Shown here in pieces: positions 31,656-39,517 of a DNA stretch of 51,931 bases. The stretch is from a virus. The stretch's first letter is position 1. Every line of letters begins with the position of its first letter. Made by a program: the position numbers and the translations under genes. The stretch spans positions 1 through 51,931 of IMG/VR virus record IMGVR_UViG_3300044629_000661; one strand, given 5' to 3'. Below the pieces are notes generated by a model that saw nothing but the letters and a program-made list of their open reading frames with translations, made no database searches and had not been told where the DNA came from.

Positions 31656-33791
31656 ATGGACGCAAACGTTTTAAATAACACAATCATCAACATAGACAAA
31701 CTGTTGATGATTCGGCAGTGCGCTGAAAACATACGGCGTCAAAATTTGATAGGCGCGTCCGCTGAATTGGGCGTATATCGCGGCGGTGTTTCTAAGCTAA
31801 TTGCTAACGAATTACCGAGCAGTGTGCATTATGTGTTTGACACCTTTGACGGATTAAAAGATTGTCAAGCCGGATTAGATACACATGCAAACGGCGACTT
31901 CAGCGACGTTAATTACACCAATGTTGAAATGCTGCTGAATAATTCAAACATTGTTTTTCGCGCGGGTTATTTTCCTGACACGGTTCAGGACATGCAAGAC
32001 ACGCAATACGTCTTAGTACATTTAGACGTAGACACATATAAATCAACATTAGCGGGCTTAGCGTACTTCTACCCGCGACTTGTACCTGGCGGGATTATGG
32101 CGATAGACGACTACACGTTTCATACATGTCCGGGAGTCGAAAAAGCTTGCAATGAGTATTTTTCTGATAAGCCAGACCAGCCGACAATGCTGGTCAACGG
32201 TCAAGCGCTAATTACAAAAAGCCCTAGTCAAACAAAATTTTTTCCTGTTTGGTTTGATCACGGTCTCGGCGATTGCGCGCATTTTACGCAAATTTTACAG
32301 CTGTATCGCCGGCGAAATTATCTTGTGGCTGTTCATTTTGAACACAACAAGCAAGATATTTGGCGCTCAGCCGGTTTTCCGTTTGCTGAATTGCACGGAT
32401 CGCCGTATCACCCTTTTATTTATGACGCCGACTTTAATCGCCCAAATGCAGAAGCTGATCACTCTGGCAATAAAACGGCCGCAAATTTGTTGCTATCACC
32501 GCTCCCGCCGCTTGACGAGCCAATCGACGCGTTATGGGACGAACTAGCGCGCGTAGATGAACGAAAACGTATTCGAGCACATCTTGGTACGCAATACTTT
32601 GAAGCAGTTGACCGCTGGTTAGCGGGCCTCCCCGGCCCAATAATTCTTCTGCATCCGCAGGGCACTAATTGGGCGGAACAAAAAAATCTACCCATTGAAA
32701 CTGTGCAAAAGCTATACCGGCTGTTGCTTGAAAACTCAGACGCCAGTCTGGTGCTTCTGGATTGGGATTGCCGCGTGCCAGAACCGCCCGCAAGTTGCCG
32801 CGTAAGGCATGTTAAACGAGATTTTGGGCACATCTCAACCGGCGAAATGCTTACATTAATGCAGCGCGCCGATTTACTAATTGGCGTGGATTCTGGCCCC
32901 ATGCATTCAGCATTGTTTACAGATATTCCTGTTTTAGGGGTACTGCATCATCTATATCCTTCGTGCATCACGTTGCCGAATCCGCGCGCGGCCTTTATGA
33001 CACGCAACTCACCGAGTTATAAACCAATTAATCAGTCGCGCCGCGGCCGGTGGTCTATTTTAGAGTACAGCGGCCAGCTACCGACTGCCGATGAAATTGC
33101 GCATCACGCGCTGCGCATGTTGCAGGGACCGCGTTATTTAACTAAAGACCGCATAGGTCGCGACGTGTTATTGCAACAACTTGTGCGGGACTGGTTGCGC
33201 TGCGCGCCGCCCGGCGTTGCGTACGCTGATCGCGATCGCACATTTGATTGGTTGTTTAAGGAAATGACAGCCAGATTTCCCGCGGCGAATGTGGTTGAAA
33301 CCGGCTGTCAACGTTCAAACGAAGACTGGACGGCCGGTTGTTCAACTTATTTGTTCGGGTGTTATTTAGACGGGATCAGCGCTGGTCGTCTTAATTCTGT
33401 AGACATATCAGCGCACAATCTCGCGACAGCCGCGCAGTGTTGTCAATCTTGGAATAACTGTATCACATACAATGTTTGCGACAGCGTAAAATGGTTGGAA
33501 GACTACCGCCAACAAATTGATGTGCTGTATTTAGACTCTCTAGACGCTGATCACGCGGAAACAGCGGCGCACGGCTTAAAAGAATTTCAAGCGGCGCTTC
33601 CAAAACTTCACGAGCGTTCAATAGTAGTGATTGACGATACAGTTTGGCGCGGCGATTACACTGCGCCGCAAAGTGGCAGTTATTCCGGCAAAGCGGCTGC
33701 AATTATGCCGGTTGCATTAGCAACCGGTTGGCGCGTCGCTCTATGTGGTTATCAAGTTGTGTTAATTCGTAGCCCGCAAGAACAGACATAA
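31656..33791 (+). CDS. Methyltransferase-glycosyltransferase-methyltransferase fusion
   Basis: Encodes 711 residues in three parts. About 1-190 are a TylF/macrocin-O-methyltransferase-like domain: GASAELGVYRGGVSKLIA, HYVFDTFDGL, LVHLDVDTYKSTLAGLAYF, GGIMAIDDYTF. About 195-460 resemble a GT9-type GT-B glycosyltransferase: FDHGLGDCAHFTQIL at the start, IILLHPQGTNWAEQKNLP, and LLIGVDSGPMHSALFTDIPV (donor site). About 510-711 form a second SAM-methyltransferase-like domain: NVVETGCQRS, LNSVDISAHNL, IDVLYLDSLDADH, SIVVIDDTVWRGDY. Such a polypeptide could elongate a glycan and cap it by methylation. Codons are more A/T-ending than in neighbours, suggesting separate acquisition. Confidence 0.82.
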   Translation: MDANVLNNTIINIDKLLMIRQCAENIRRQNLIGASAELGVYRGGVSKLIANELPSSVHYVFDTFDGLKDCQAGLDTHANGDFSDVNYTNVEMLLNNSNIVFRAGYFPDTVQDMQDTQYVLVHLDVDTYKSTLAGLAYFYPRLVPGGIMAIDDYTFHTCPGVEKACNEYFSDKPDQPTMLVNGQALITKSPSQTKFFPVWFDHGLGDCAHFTQILQLYRRRNYLVAVHFEHNKQDIWRSAGFPFAELHGSPYHPFIYDADFNRPNAEADHSGNKTAANLLLSPLPPLDEPIDALWDELARVDERKRIRAHLGTQYFEAVDRWLAGLPGPIILLHPQGTNWAEQKNLPIETVQKLYRLLLENSDASLVLLDWDCRVPEPPASCRVRHVKRDFGHISTGEMLTLMQRADLLIGVDSGPMHSALFTDIPVLGVLHHLYPSCITLPNPRAAFMTRNSPSYKPINQSRRGRWSILEYSGQLPTADEIAHHALRMLQGPRYLTKDRIGRDVLLQQLVRDWLRCAPPGVAYADRDRTFDWLFKEMTARFPAANVVETGCQRSNEDWTAGCSTYLFGCYLDGISAGRLNSVDISAHNLATAAQCCQSWNNCITYNVCDSVKWLEDYRQQIDVLYLDSLDADHAETAAHGLKEFQAALPKLHERSIVVIDDTVWRGDYTAPQSGSYSGKAAAIMPVALATGWRVALCGYQVVLIRSPQEQT

Positions 33792-33794
33792 AAC

Positions 33795-34781
33795 ATGAGC
33801 GCTGTACTGCGCAAACTCATCCTCGACAACCATCAAAGCCCAGGCGACCTCGTGATGTTGCTGTACGCAATTACGAGTTTGCATGAGACGTATCCGGACG
33901 AGTATCTCACAGATGTGCGCGTATCTGTTCCGGATATTTTTGCGCGCAATCCGCTGATTACGAAGATCGCGGATGCCGATCCTGATGCGAAGCTTATTCG
34001 CATGGAGTATCCGCAGGTTCACGACAGCAACGCAAAGCCGTTTCGGTTTGTTACTGCGTTTACGGCTTACTTGTCGGAACAGCTTAACCGGCCAATTAAG
34101 CCGACAAAATTCGCTGGAATACTCCCGATCTCTTCGGACGAGCGTGGGTGGTATTCCGGAGTGCATGAGAAACTTGGCCGCGATGTGCCGTACTGGGTTC
34201 TTAACGCCGGACACAAATACGATTTCACTGCGAAGACGTGGTCGTTTCAGCGATATCAGGAACTAATCGCGTGCTTGCCGGATGTTTGGTTTGTACAGGT
34301 CGGCGCCAAAGAGCACAATCACCCGAAACTTGTGGGCGATAATGTAATTAGCTTCGTCGGGAAAACGGACACGCGGCAGCTTATCCGACTTGTGTACAAC
34401 TCTTTTGGTGTAATCAGCCCGGTAAGTTTTCCGGCGCACTTATCTTACGCTGTTCCCCCACACCCGCGATTTAATCGCCGTTCGCGTGCAAGTATTGTTA
34501 TTGCCGGCGGCCGCGAGCCTGCGCACTGGGAAGAAGGACCGAATCAGCATTTCCTGCATACGTGCGGGATGTTACCATGTTGCGATCATGGCGGGTGTTG
34601 GAAGAGCCGTGTAGTTGCGCTTAAAGACAACGATTCGCAAGATACAAGCTTGTGCGTCTCGCCTGTGCAAATGCCGGACGGCCAGTGGATTGCAAAATGC
34701 ATGGAAATGATCGAGGTTGACGACGTAGCTCGAATCATTACCCGTTACATGCAAAATCTGCAGTACGAGCCTAAAAAGTGA
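33795..34781 (+). CDS. GT9-like glycosyltransferase
   Basis: Encodes 328 residues, 3 bp after the fusion gene. LILDNHQSPGDLVMLLYAIT resembles the GT9 opening (G-D-x-V-x-x-x-x-x-I). YWVLNAGHKYDFTAKTWSFQ, RYQELIACLPDVWFVQVGAK and FGVISPVSFPAHLSYAV correspond to the nucleotide-sugar half. A Cys-rich insert (HTCGMLPCCDHGGCWKS) near residues 255-272 is seen in some bacterial relatives. Heptosyltransferase-like enzymes of this family act on lipopolysaccharide; the phage substrate is unknown. Its stop overlaps the GTG start of the HAD gene. Confidence 0.75.
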   Translation: MSAVLRKLILDNHQSPGDLVMLLYAITSLHETYPDEYLTDVRVSVPDIFARNPLITKIADADPDAKLIRMEYPQVHDSNAKPFRFVTAFTAYLSEQLNRPIKPTKFAGILPISSDERGWYSGVHEKLGRDVPYWVLNAGHKYDFTAKTWSFQRYQELIACLPDVWFVQVGAKEHNHPKLVGDNVISFVGKTDTRQLIRLVYNSFGVISPVSFPAHLSYAVPPHPRFNRRSRASIVIAGGREPAHWEEGPNQHFLHTCGMLPCCDHGGCWKSRVVALKDNDSQDTSLCVSPVQMPDGQWIAKCMEMIEVDDVARIITRYMQNLQYEPKK

Positions 34782-35191
34782 ACCCGTATCGCCGGACGCT
34801 GATCGCAATTGACTTCGATCGGACGTTCACCAGCGACATTGATTTTTGGCGCGGTTTTGTGGACATGGCCACTGCGCGCGGCCACAGAATTATTTGCGTA
34901 ACTGGTCGCACAGATTGCCCAAAAAGCCGCGCAGAGCTTGGCAAGGTATTTGGGCCGCACACGTTTAGCAAATTATTGCAGTGCGTGTTTTGCAATCACT
35001 CACCCAAACGCGCGGCTGTTTTAGCGCGGGGTTACGCAGTCGATATCTGGATTGACGATATGCCTGAGGGCATCGGCGCAAAAGACGCCGCAACTTTCCG
35101 CAATTACGAGGATCAGTTTTGCGTTTTTGAGACGTTGCCGGTTCTGGACGGCAACCCCGTTAACAACCGCTCGGTTTGGCGCGCGTTCTAG
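34778..35191 (+). CDS. HAD-superfamily phosphatase-like protein
   Basis: Encodes 137 residues from GTG, overlapping the previous stop by 4 bp. LIAIDFDRTFTSDIDFW contains the nucleophile motif D-x-D-x-T, RIICVTGRTDCPKS motif II (T), a Lys (SPKRAAV) fits motif III, and VDIWIDDMPEGIG motif IV (DD). The length is short, as for phosphatases with no cap domain. It could dephosphorylate a sugar phosphate for the glycan pathway next to it. The substrate is not evident. Confidence 0.8.
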   Translation: MNPYRRTLIAIDFDRTFTSDIDFWRGFVDMATARGHRIICVTGRTDCPKSRAELGKVFGPHTFSKLLQCVFCNHSPKRAAVLARGYAVDIWIDDMPEGIGAKDAATFRNYEDQFCVFETLPVLDGNPVNNRSVWRAF

Positions 35192-35205
35192 TAAAATAAT
35201 ACGCG

Positions 35206-35249
35206 GCAGTTAGATGGATCTGACTGCGTTGGTACTGAACGGATTCAGT
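35206..35249 (+). promoter_or_regulatory. Two hairpins in front of homing endonuclease start
   Basis: GCAGTTAGA (35206-35214) pairs with TCTGACTGC (35219-35227), with one G-T pair. ACTGAA (35234-35239) pairs with TTCAGT (35244-35249), loop CGGA. The second stem ends two bases before ATG 35252 and no free Shine-Dalgarno sequence is visible. Structures of this type repress translation of homing endonuclease genes in T4-like phages from early transcripts. Confidence 0.55.
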
Positions 35250-35251
35250 GT

Positions 35252-35950
35252 ATGCCAAAACGCTGGTACTACGTCTACGTCATCATATACCCGGAGCTTG
35301 GGCATAGGTTTTATTACGGGTCTCGTATTACGGTGAAACACCCGGCTGACGACGTTAAGTATTTCGGCTCACCTACAACGTTCAAGCGCTATAACGACAT
35401 AACCCACGAAGAATATCAACCGAATGCTCTAAAAGTTATTTTGTGGGCAAAGCAGCTGGCAAACACCAAACACAGCGCGCGCAAACTTAGCCAGCTAGAA
35501 ACGCAGTACATACGCGAAGCACTTGATAACGTAGAGCATCTTGGCCCAGATGTTTGCCTGAATCGTAGTTACGGCGGCCGGCCGGCGCTTACGCGCGAAG
35601 AGCAGCGTGAGATTGGTTTGCGCGTTGTGGCTAATGGCGGCGGCTTCTTCGGCATGTCAAAAAAGCGCCACATGCATTTTGCCAAGCTGGGCGGAATTAA
35701 GTCGCATGCTATGGGCACCGGCATTCATGGAATTTCAAAAGAAAAACTGGCCGAGTCGCAAAAACGTGGCCGCGAAACAATAGCGGCGCGGTATTCAAAA
35801 ACATACACGTTTATCGACCCAAAGGGCCAATCTGTTACATTTACAAATTTGAAGCAATTCTGCCGCGAAAATAATCTAAATCCCGCACATATGCGCGGTT
35901 TAAATACGGGCAGGCTTAAATCGCATAAAGGGTGGACAAAACCATGCTAG
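35252..35950 (+). CDS. GIY-YIG homing endonuclease
   Basis: Encodes 232 residues. WYYVYVIIYPELGHRFYYGS is the GIY-YIG core (YVYVI ... FYYG), with an Arg in SRITVKH, then KYFGSPTTFKRY as in phage free-standing GIY-YIG enzymes and a catalytic Glu in QLETQYIREAL. The middle is Gly/Lys/Arg-rich (minor-groove-binding type). The C-terminus, FIDPKGQSVTFTNLKQFCRE and MRGLNTGRLKSHKGW, is a DNA-binding repeat found in intron and homing nucleases (NUMOD-like). It is probably a mobile gene. No disrupted host gene is obvious on either side. The 3' end overlaps the next gene by 7 bp. Confidence 0.85.
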   Translation: MPKRWYYVYVIIYPELGHRFYYGSRITVKHPADDVKYFGSPTTFKRYNDITHEEYQPNALKVILWAKQLANTKHSARKLSQLETQYIREALDNVEHLGPDVCLNRSYGGRPALTREEQREIGLRVVANGGGFFGMSKKRHMHFAKLGGIKSHAMGTGIHGISKEKLAESQKRGRETIAARYSKTYTFIDPKGQSVTFTNLKQFCRENNLNPAHMRGLNTGRLKSHKGWTKPC

Positions 35951-36303
35951 ACGGTATTTATTACGCATACGCTACGGCATTATTTCTCCTATGTGTCGGT
36001 TATATCGTGGGGTACATTGTCGGGCGGCTGGACCTGATTTACAGGACGCTTTCCACTTTCCGGAAAATGGAAAATTCGCAATTCGCGAAACGCGAAAGTC
36101 GGCAAAAGAAACCGCGTGATTTCTTTTCAGAGGAACCAGCGGCGCCTAAAACCAAAATCGAAATTGACGAGCGTAAATACGTCAGCGCAATAAAAACGGA
36201 TGATTTGGCGCGTACAAACGACAAAACACTTGGCAAGATCACCACAACCGAGGATGATATTGGAGCTTCGGTTTCAAAGCTCGCGCAGCTAAAAGGAAAA
36301 TAA
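35944..36303 (+). CDS. Membrane-anchored small protein
   Basis: Encodes 119 residues from ATG 35944. One N-terminal membrane helix is visible (about 7-30, YAYATALFLLCVGYIVGYIV), followed by a basic stretch (RKMENSQFAKRESRQKKPRD) and a charged, likely unfolded cytoplasmic tail. It is 1 bp from the actin-like ATPase, so the pair may function together, for example as a membrane anchor for a filament. That is inference from adjacency. Confidence 0.65.
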   Translation: MLDGIYYAYATALFLLCVGYIVGYIVGRLDLIYRTLSTFRKMENSQFAKRESRQKKPRDFFSEEPAAPKTKIEIDERKYVSAIKTDDLARTNDKTLGKITTTEDDIGASVSKLAQLKGK

Positions 36304-36304
36304 C

Positions 36305-37306
36305 ATGGCAAAAGGACTCGACGTCGGCACATCGTTTGTCGTTATGGCCAAAGACGGCGAACACGGCAAAATCGAATACAAGGACTTCCGTGACGCTTTT
36401 TACGTCATTAAGCCGACTACGCCCGTAGCGACGAAAATGATTGAAAAGGGCCTGGCTGGCAAAGTATTCGTAAAGGACGATGCCGGCGCGTTTATTCTGC
36501 TCGGTCAGGACGCTATTGAAAAAGCCGTAGAGCGCAATGACTCCGCAAAGCGCCCGATGTACCGCGGCGTTGTCTCGCCGAAAGAAAAGGACGCTAAGCG
36601 TGTACTGGCCTACATCCTGCGAGAAGTCGCCGGTCCGGCTGTTCCCAGTGAAAAAATCGTATTTTGCATCCCGGCGCAGCCTGTTGACCAGACTGATGAG
36701 GATTTCGACGTTGGCTATCACGAAGACGTCGTAAAGCTAATACTGTCTGAAGCCGGCTACGTCCCGCGTGCCATTAACGAGGCCGAAGCGCTGTGCTACT
36801 CGGAGTTTGAAAACGACGATTATACCGGAATTGGGCTATCTTTCGGGGCGGGCATGGTAAATGTCTGCGTCATGCTTAACGGCGAGCCCACCGTCACATT
36901 TTCGACCACTAAATCCGGTGATTGGGTTGACCGCATGTCGGCTGTAGCCACGTCAGAGCCGGATTCTGTAGTGCAAGCCGAAAAAGAGCACGGGCAGTTT
37001 ACTGTCGGCGAGCCTAACGACAATCCAATTCTCGGCGCTGTGTCGTCCTATTACGACCGGCTAATCGAGTACACGGCTAAACAGCTTTCTGCCGCGCTCT
37101 CAGGGCACAAGGCGTTACCCAAATTCAAAGAACCGCTAGTTATTGCTGTAGCCGGCGGAACTTCCAAAGCCAACGGGTTTGTGCCGTTATTTGCTAAGAA
37201 GCTGGAAGAAGCCGGATTCCCGTTACCAGTTAAGGCCGTCAGACACGCGGCCGACCCACTTCATGCTGTTGCCCGCGGCTGCTTAATCGCTGCGAAAATT
37301 CTGTAA
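36305..37306 (+). CDS. Actin-like ATPase (ParM/MreB/Hsp70 fold)
   Basis: Encodes 333 residues. GLDVGTSFVVMAKDG (residues 4-18) is the phosphate-1 loop. IVFCIPAQPVDQTD and INEAEALCYSEF fit the region between domains. GIGLSFGAGMVNVCVML is the phosphate-2 loop (where actins have D-x-G-x-G; here the Asp is replaced by S-F-G, which is unusual). LVIAVAGGTSKANGFVPLFA is the adenosine loop. Size and motif order match bacterial and phage actin homologs. Filament formation for DNA or virion positioning is possible. A structured non-coding stretch follows directly. Confidence 0.8.
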   Translation: MAKGLDVGTSFVVMAKDGEHGKIEYKDFRDAFYVIKPTTPVATKMIEKGLAGKVFVKDDAGAFILLGQDAIEKAVERNDSAKRPMYRGVVSPKEKDAKRVLAYILREVAGPAVPSEKIVFCIPAQPVDQTDEDFDVGYHEDVVKLILSEAGYVPRAINEAEALCYSEFENDDYTGIGLSFGAGMVNVCVMLNGEPTVTFSTTKSGDWVDRMSAVATSEPDSVVQAEKEHGQFTVGEPNDNPILGAVSSYYDRLIEYTAKQLSAALSGHKALPKFKEPLVIAVAGGTSKANGFVPLFAKKLEEAGFPLPVKAVRHAADPLHAVARGCLIAAKIL

Positions 37307-37330
37307 GAACTTCGGTATGGTTTTTCTTAC

Positions 37331-37339
37331 TGGTAGAAT
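37331..37339 (+). promoter_or_regulatory. Extended -10 promoter candidate
   Basis: TGGTAGAAT is an extended -10 (TGn plus TAGAAT). TTCGGT lies 17 bp upstream (37311-37316) as a weak -35. A transcript starting about 37346 would begin just before the first hairpin of the structured stretch. Confidence 0.5.
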
Positions 37340-37354
37340 TGAGTACGTCGTAAG

Positions 37355-37556
37355 TTAGTCGTGGTGGCCGACTGGTTAGGGAAGCAAGGCGTCGAGCAGG
37401 GATGCGGAACGTCTTGACAGGAATCCGTGGTCAGGCTGCGGCCGCGTACACGGTAGGTGGAGCAATGAATGTCACACGAGGTTGAGTTTACACCTTAGCA
37501 AGTCATTGCGTTGCCCTGGTTCGCCGGGGTTCGGTCCTGTGGAAGGGGATCACAGG
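37355..37556 (+). ncRNA. Candidate structured non-coding RNA B
   Basis: The 289 bp between the actin-like gene and the holin-like gene hold no credible ORF but at least six helices: TTAGTCG/CGACTGG (37355-37361, 37369-37375); GTCGAG/CTTGAC (37391-37396, 37413-37418); CCGTG/CACGG (37425-37429, 37449-37453); GCAATGA/TCATTGC (37462-37468, 37503-37509) enclosing AGGT/ACCT; CCCTGG-TTCG-CCGGGG (37514-37529), a short stem with a UUCG loop; and CCTGTG/CACAGG (37536-37541, 37551-37556). An extended -10 promoter precedes it. It may be an independent RNA or a long leader of the lysis-type gene. No tRNA, tmRNA or RNase P core is visible. Confidence 0.5.
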
Positions 37557-37595
37557 GGCTTACGACAAATCGAACATAAGTTTAAGAGCGACAAC

Positions 37596-37955
37596 ATGTT
37601 AGACGAATATCTGCATTCGTTAGCTGTGTTCGCCAGCGCCTTCGGAGTATCAGCTTTTGCCGGATTAGCGACACTTTTACGGTTTGCACGGCGGCTTTCT
37701 TGGATATCTGTAAGCAGCGCAATGCTTAACGCGGGCTTTTTGGGTTTGTCGATTGCGCTGATTTGGTATCAGAATTACCTAAAATCCGAGAACGTATACG
37801 GTTTGCTAGGAATTTGCGTGCTGGCGGGAATGGGTGGTTCCACAATCACTGATTTGTTAATATCAGTGTTGTCCGGTAGCGGCATTAACGTAAAAATTAC
37901 TCATGAACGTGACCGCGATGGAGATTATCTGCATGACGACAGAAATGCGAAATAA
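37596..37955 (+). CDS. Holin-like membrane protein (LydA type)
   Basis: Encodes 119 residues from ATG 37596. The in-frame extension upstream into the structured RNA region is rejected because it is not protein-like. Three hydrophobic helices are visible: about 8-28 (AVFASAFGVSAFAGLATLL), 38-60 (SVSSAMLNAGFLGLSIALIW) and 68-95 (YGLLGICVLAGMGGSTITDL). The segment order and RFARRLSWISVSSAMLNAGF resemble holins of the LydA/phage holin 3 group. A holin would permeabilise the inner membrane at lysis. The next small gene overlaps it. Confidence 0.65.
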   Translation: MLDEYLHSLAVFASAFGVSAFAGLATLLRFARRLSWISVSSAMLNAGFLGLSIALIWYQNYLKSENVYGLLGICVLAGMGGSTITDLLISVLSGSGINVKITHERDRDGDYLHDDRNAK

Positions 37956-38085
37956 TCTGAGCTGGCTGGCGGTTTTAGCCTCCGTTGGGTGCGCTGTTTT
38001 GCTGCTGGCCTCGGCCTTTGCCGCTGCGCAGCATGCCACCGCGGCTAGTGACCACCAACCCGCTGTAATCGCGTCGGATAAGTAA
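37933..38085 (+). CDS. Small single-pass membrane or secreted peptide
   Basis: Encodes 50 residues from ATG 37933, with GGAGA about 9 bases upstream, overlapping the holin-like gene by 23 bp in another frame. MTTEMRNNLSWLAVLASVGC is followed by AVLLLASAFAAAQHATA: one hydrophobic helix or signal sequence and a short polar tail. Overlap with a holin-like gene suggests a lysis accessory (antiholin or spanin-like). It is too short to classify. Confidence 0.5.
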   Translation: MTTEMRNNLSWLAVLASVGCAVLLLASAFAAAQHATAASDHQPAVIASDK

Positions 38086-38086
38086 T

Positions 38087-38158
38087 TGCTCGATAGCACA
38101 ATGGTAGTGCACGGCACTGTTAATGCTGGGGTTGTAGGTTCGAGTCCTACTCGAGCAG
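38087..38158 (+). tRNA. tRNA-Asn (anticodon GTT)
   Basis: The full cloverleaf is visible: acceptor TGCTCGA/TCGAGCA, D arm GCAC-AATGGTA-GTGC, anticodon stem CGGCA/TGCTG with loop CTGTTAA (anticodon GTT, reads AAC/AAT), variable loop GGGTT, T arm GTAGG-TTCGAGT-CCTAC, discriminator G at 38158. CCA is not encoded. It lies 1 bp after the stop of the small membrane gene, so it is probably processed from a long transcript. Confidence 0.95.
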
Positions 38159-38171
38159 TTGTAGGTTGACT

Positions 38172-39515
38172 ATGGACGGCTTTTCGATTTTACCTACAGC
38201 CGAGCCGCCCAATTCAGCCCAGATCTACGCGCAAGGTAATGCGCATGGCTGGCTAATTAAGTCCAGCCAATCGGCTACGTCAACGCACCAGCTCTCCGGC
38301 CGGTTATATGTAGCCAAAAGCGGGTGGCTGCTGCTTTCTGTTCCAAATGCGCTTGTTCGCGGCGTATTCGACGCCTTAAACGCACCCGGCGTGGAGCTGC
38401 CGTTAGCCGGCGCTATGAATGTGCCAAATGTAGACGGCGAGCTGCTAAACGCTCACATCTCTGTCATGACTGCTGCCGAAGTAGACAAAATCGGCGCTAA
38501 GGCTATCAACGAGCGCGGACATTCTTTCCGGTATTCGCTGGGCGCCATAAAATCTGTCCCGGCCGGCGATATCGACGGGATTAGCCGGATCTGGTTTATT
38601 CAGGTCAGTAGCCCTGAGCTGTCCGCGCTTCGGAAAAGCTACGGGCTATCCGCGCTGCCAAAGGACGAGCCGTTCCACATTACCGTAGCTGTGCGCCGGG
38701 TCAACGTTTTGCGCGATAACCCGGCCAGCAAGGGGGGTTACAAAACCTCTGCCGAAGCGTCGCTTGGGCATAGCTTTAGTAACACTGCCATAAACTACGA
38801 TTGCAATTGCGCCGGCCGCTGCACATGCCCGGCTAATTGTATCTGTAAAAAATCAGGGTATTGCCGACACTCAGAAGAGAAAAAAGCGGAAGGAAAAGCA
38901 CATGAGCGAGAACACACAGACAATGATCAAGTCGCCGGCGAAATTGCCAAGGATCATCTGCAAGAAGACCCCGAGTACTACGAAAAAAGCGAAAAAGTAA
39001 GCGCCGATGTACCTGAGATTATTCTGAAGCTGCGCGAGGCTAAAGCGCATTCTGATGCCAAGCGCTACGACCGTAAGAACGCCATACTGCGCGAACTTAT
39101 GTCAAAGGCGCCAAATGAGTGGCATGTAGATGACCCGCTTCCGTATCACATGGGCATTACCCACGGGCCGACAAAGTTTAGGTTCCACGCAGATCCGGCT
39201 ATTATTCCGCCCGGAGTAAAAGTCAAAGCCGCCGAAGTAAATCCTTACTGGGCGCAGCTGATGAGTACTACGCCCGTAATTGATCGCTCAAAGTCGCTAT
39301 GGCAAAACTTTTTCAGTCACTTGCGGAACGTCAAGGACCGCGGAGATCGCACATACGAGATGCAGCAAAATAACGATGCTTGGCGTGCTGCGCTTGTTCC
39401 CGGATACCGCGATCAAATGAATATGGCAATTGCGCGCGGGCAGTATCCAAAACCTAATCTATCCGCACAAATTATTCGCAACCACGGCGATTCAGTATTA
39501 AACGCATTGGGGTAA
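38172..39515 (+). CDS. 2H-phosphoesterase-like N-terminal domain with Cys-rich module
   Basis: Encodes 447 residues from ATG 38172. About residues 45-185 carry two H-x-[ST] motifs: His95-I-Ser97 (LLNAHISVMT) and His169-I-Thr171 (FHITVAVRR), 74 residues apart, as in 2H phosphoesterases; between them is RIWFIQVSSPELSALRKSYG. Such enzymes cut cyclic phosphodiesters, and phage Acb1 of this superfamily destroys CBASS signals. A Cys-rich segment follows (CNCAGRCTCPANCICKKSGY), similar to the one in the protein at 10204, then a charged region and a soluble C-terminal half. It could be a virion-carried enzyme. Activity is not shown. Confidence 0.7.
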   Translation: MDGFSILPTAEPPNSAQIYAQGNAHGWLIKSSQSATSTHQLSGRLYVAKSGWLLLSVPNALVRGVFDALNAPGVELPLAGAMNVPNVDGELLNAHISVMTAAEVDKIGAKAINERGHSFRYSLGAIKSVPAGDIDGISRIWFIQVSSPELSALRKSYGLSALPKDEPFHITVAVRRVNVLRDNPASKGGYKTSAEASLGHSFSNTAINYDCNCAGRCTCPANCICKKSGYCRHSEEKKAEGKAHEREHTDNDQVAGEIAKDHLQEDPEYYEKSEKVSADVPEIILKLREAKAHSDAKRYDRKNAILRELMSKAPNEWHVDDPLPYHMGITHGPTKFRFHADPAIIPPGVKVKAAEVNPYWAQLMSTTPVIDRSKSLWQNFFSHLRNVKDRGDRTYEMQQNNDAWRAALVPGYRDQMNMAIARGQYPKPNLSAQIIRNHGDSVLNALG

Positions 39516-39517
39516 TT

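Noticed and set aside
35185-35205. T4-type late promoter before the homing endonuclease
   Set aside because: TAAAATAAT only loosely resembles TATAAATA and no second example is seen.
37340-37560. tRNA or tmRNA in the second structured gap
   Set aside because: GGTTAGGG and GGTTCG look tRNA-like but no acceptor stem, anticodon arm or T arm can be closed.
37482-37595. N-terminal extension of the holin-like gene
   Set aside because: It translates the hairpins and is not protein-like; ATG 37596 begins the conserved part.
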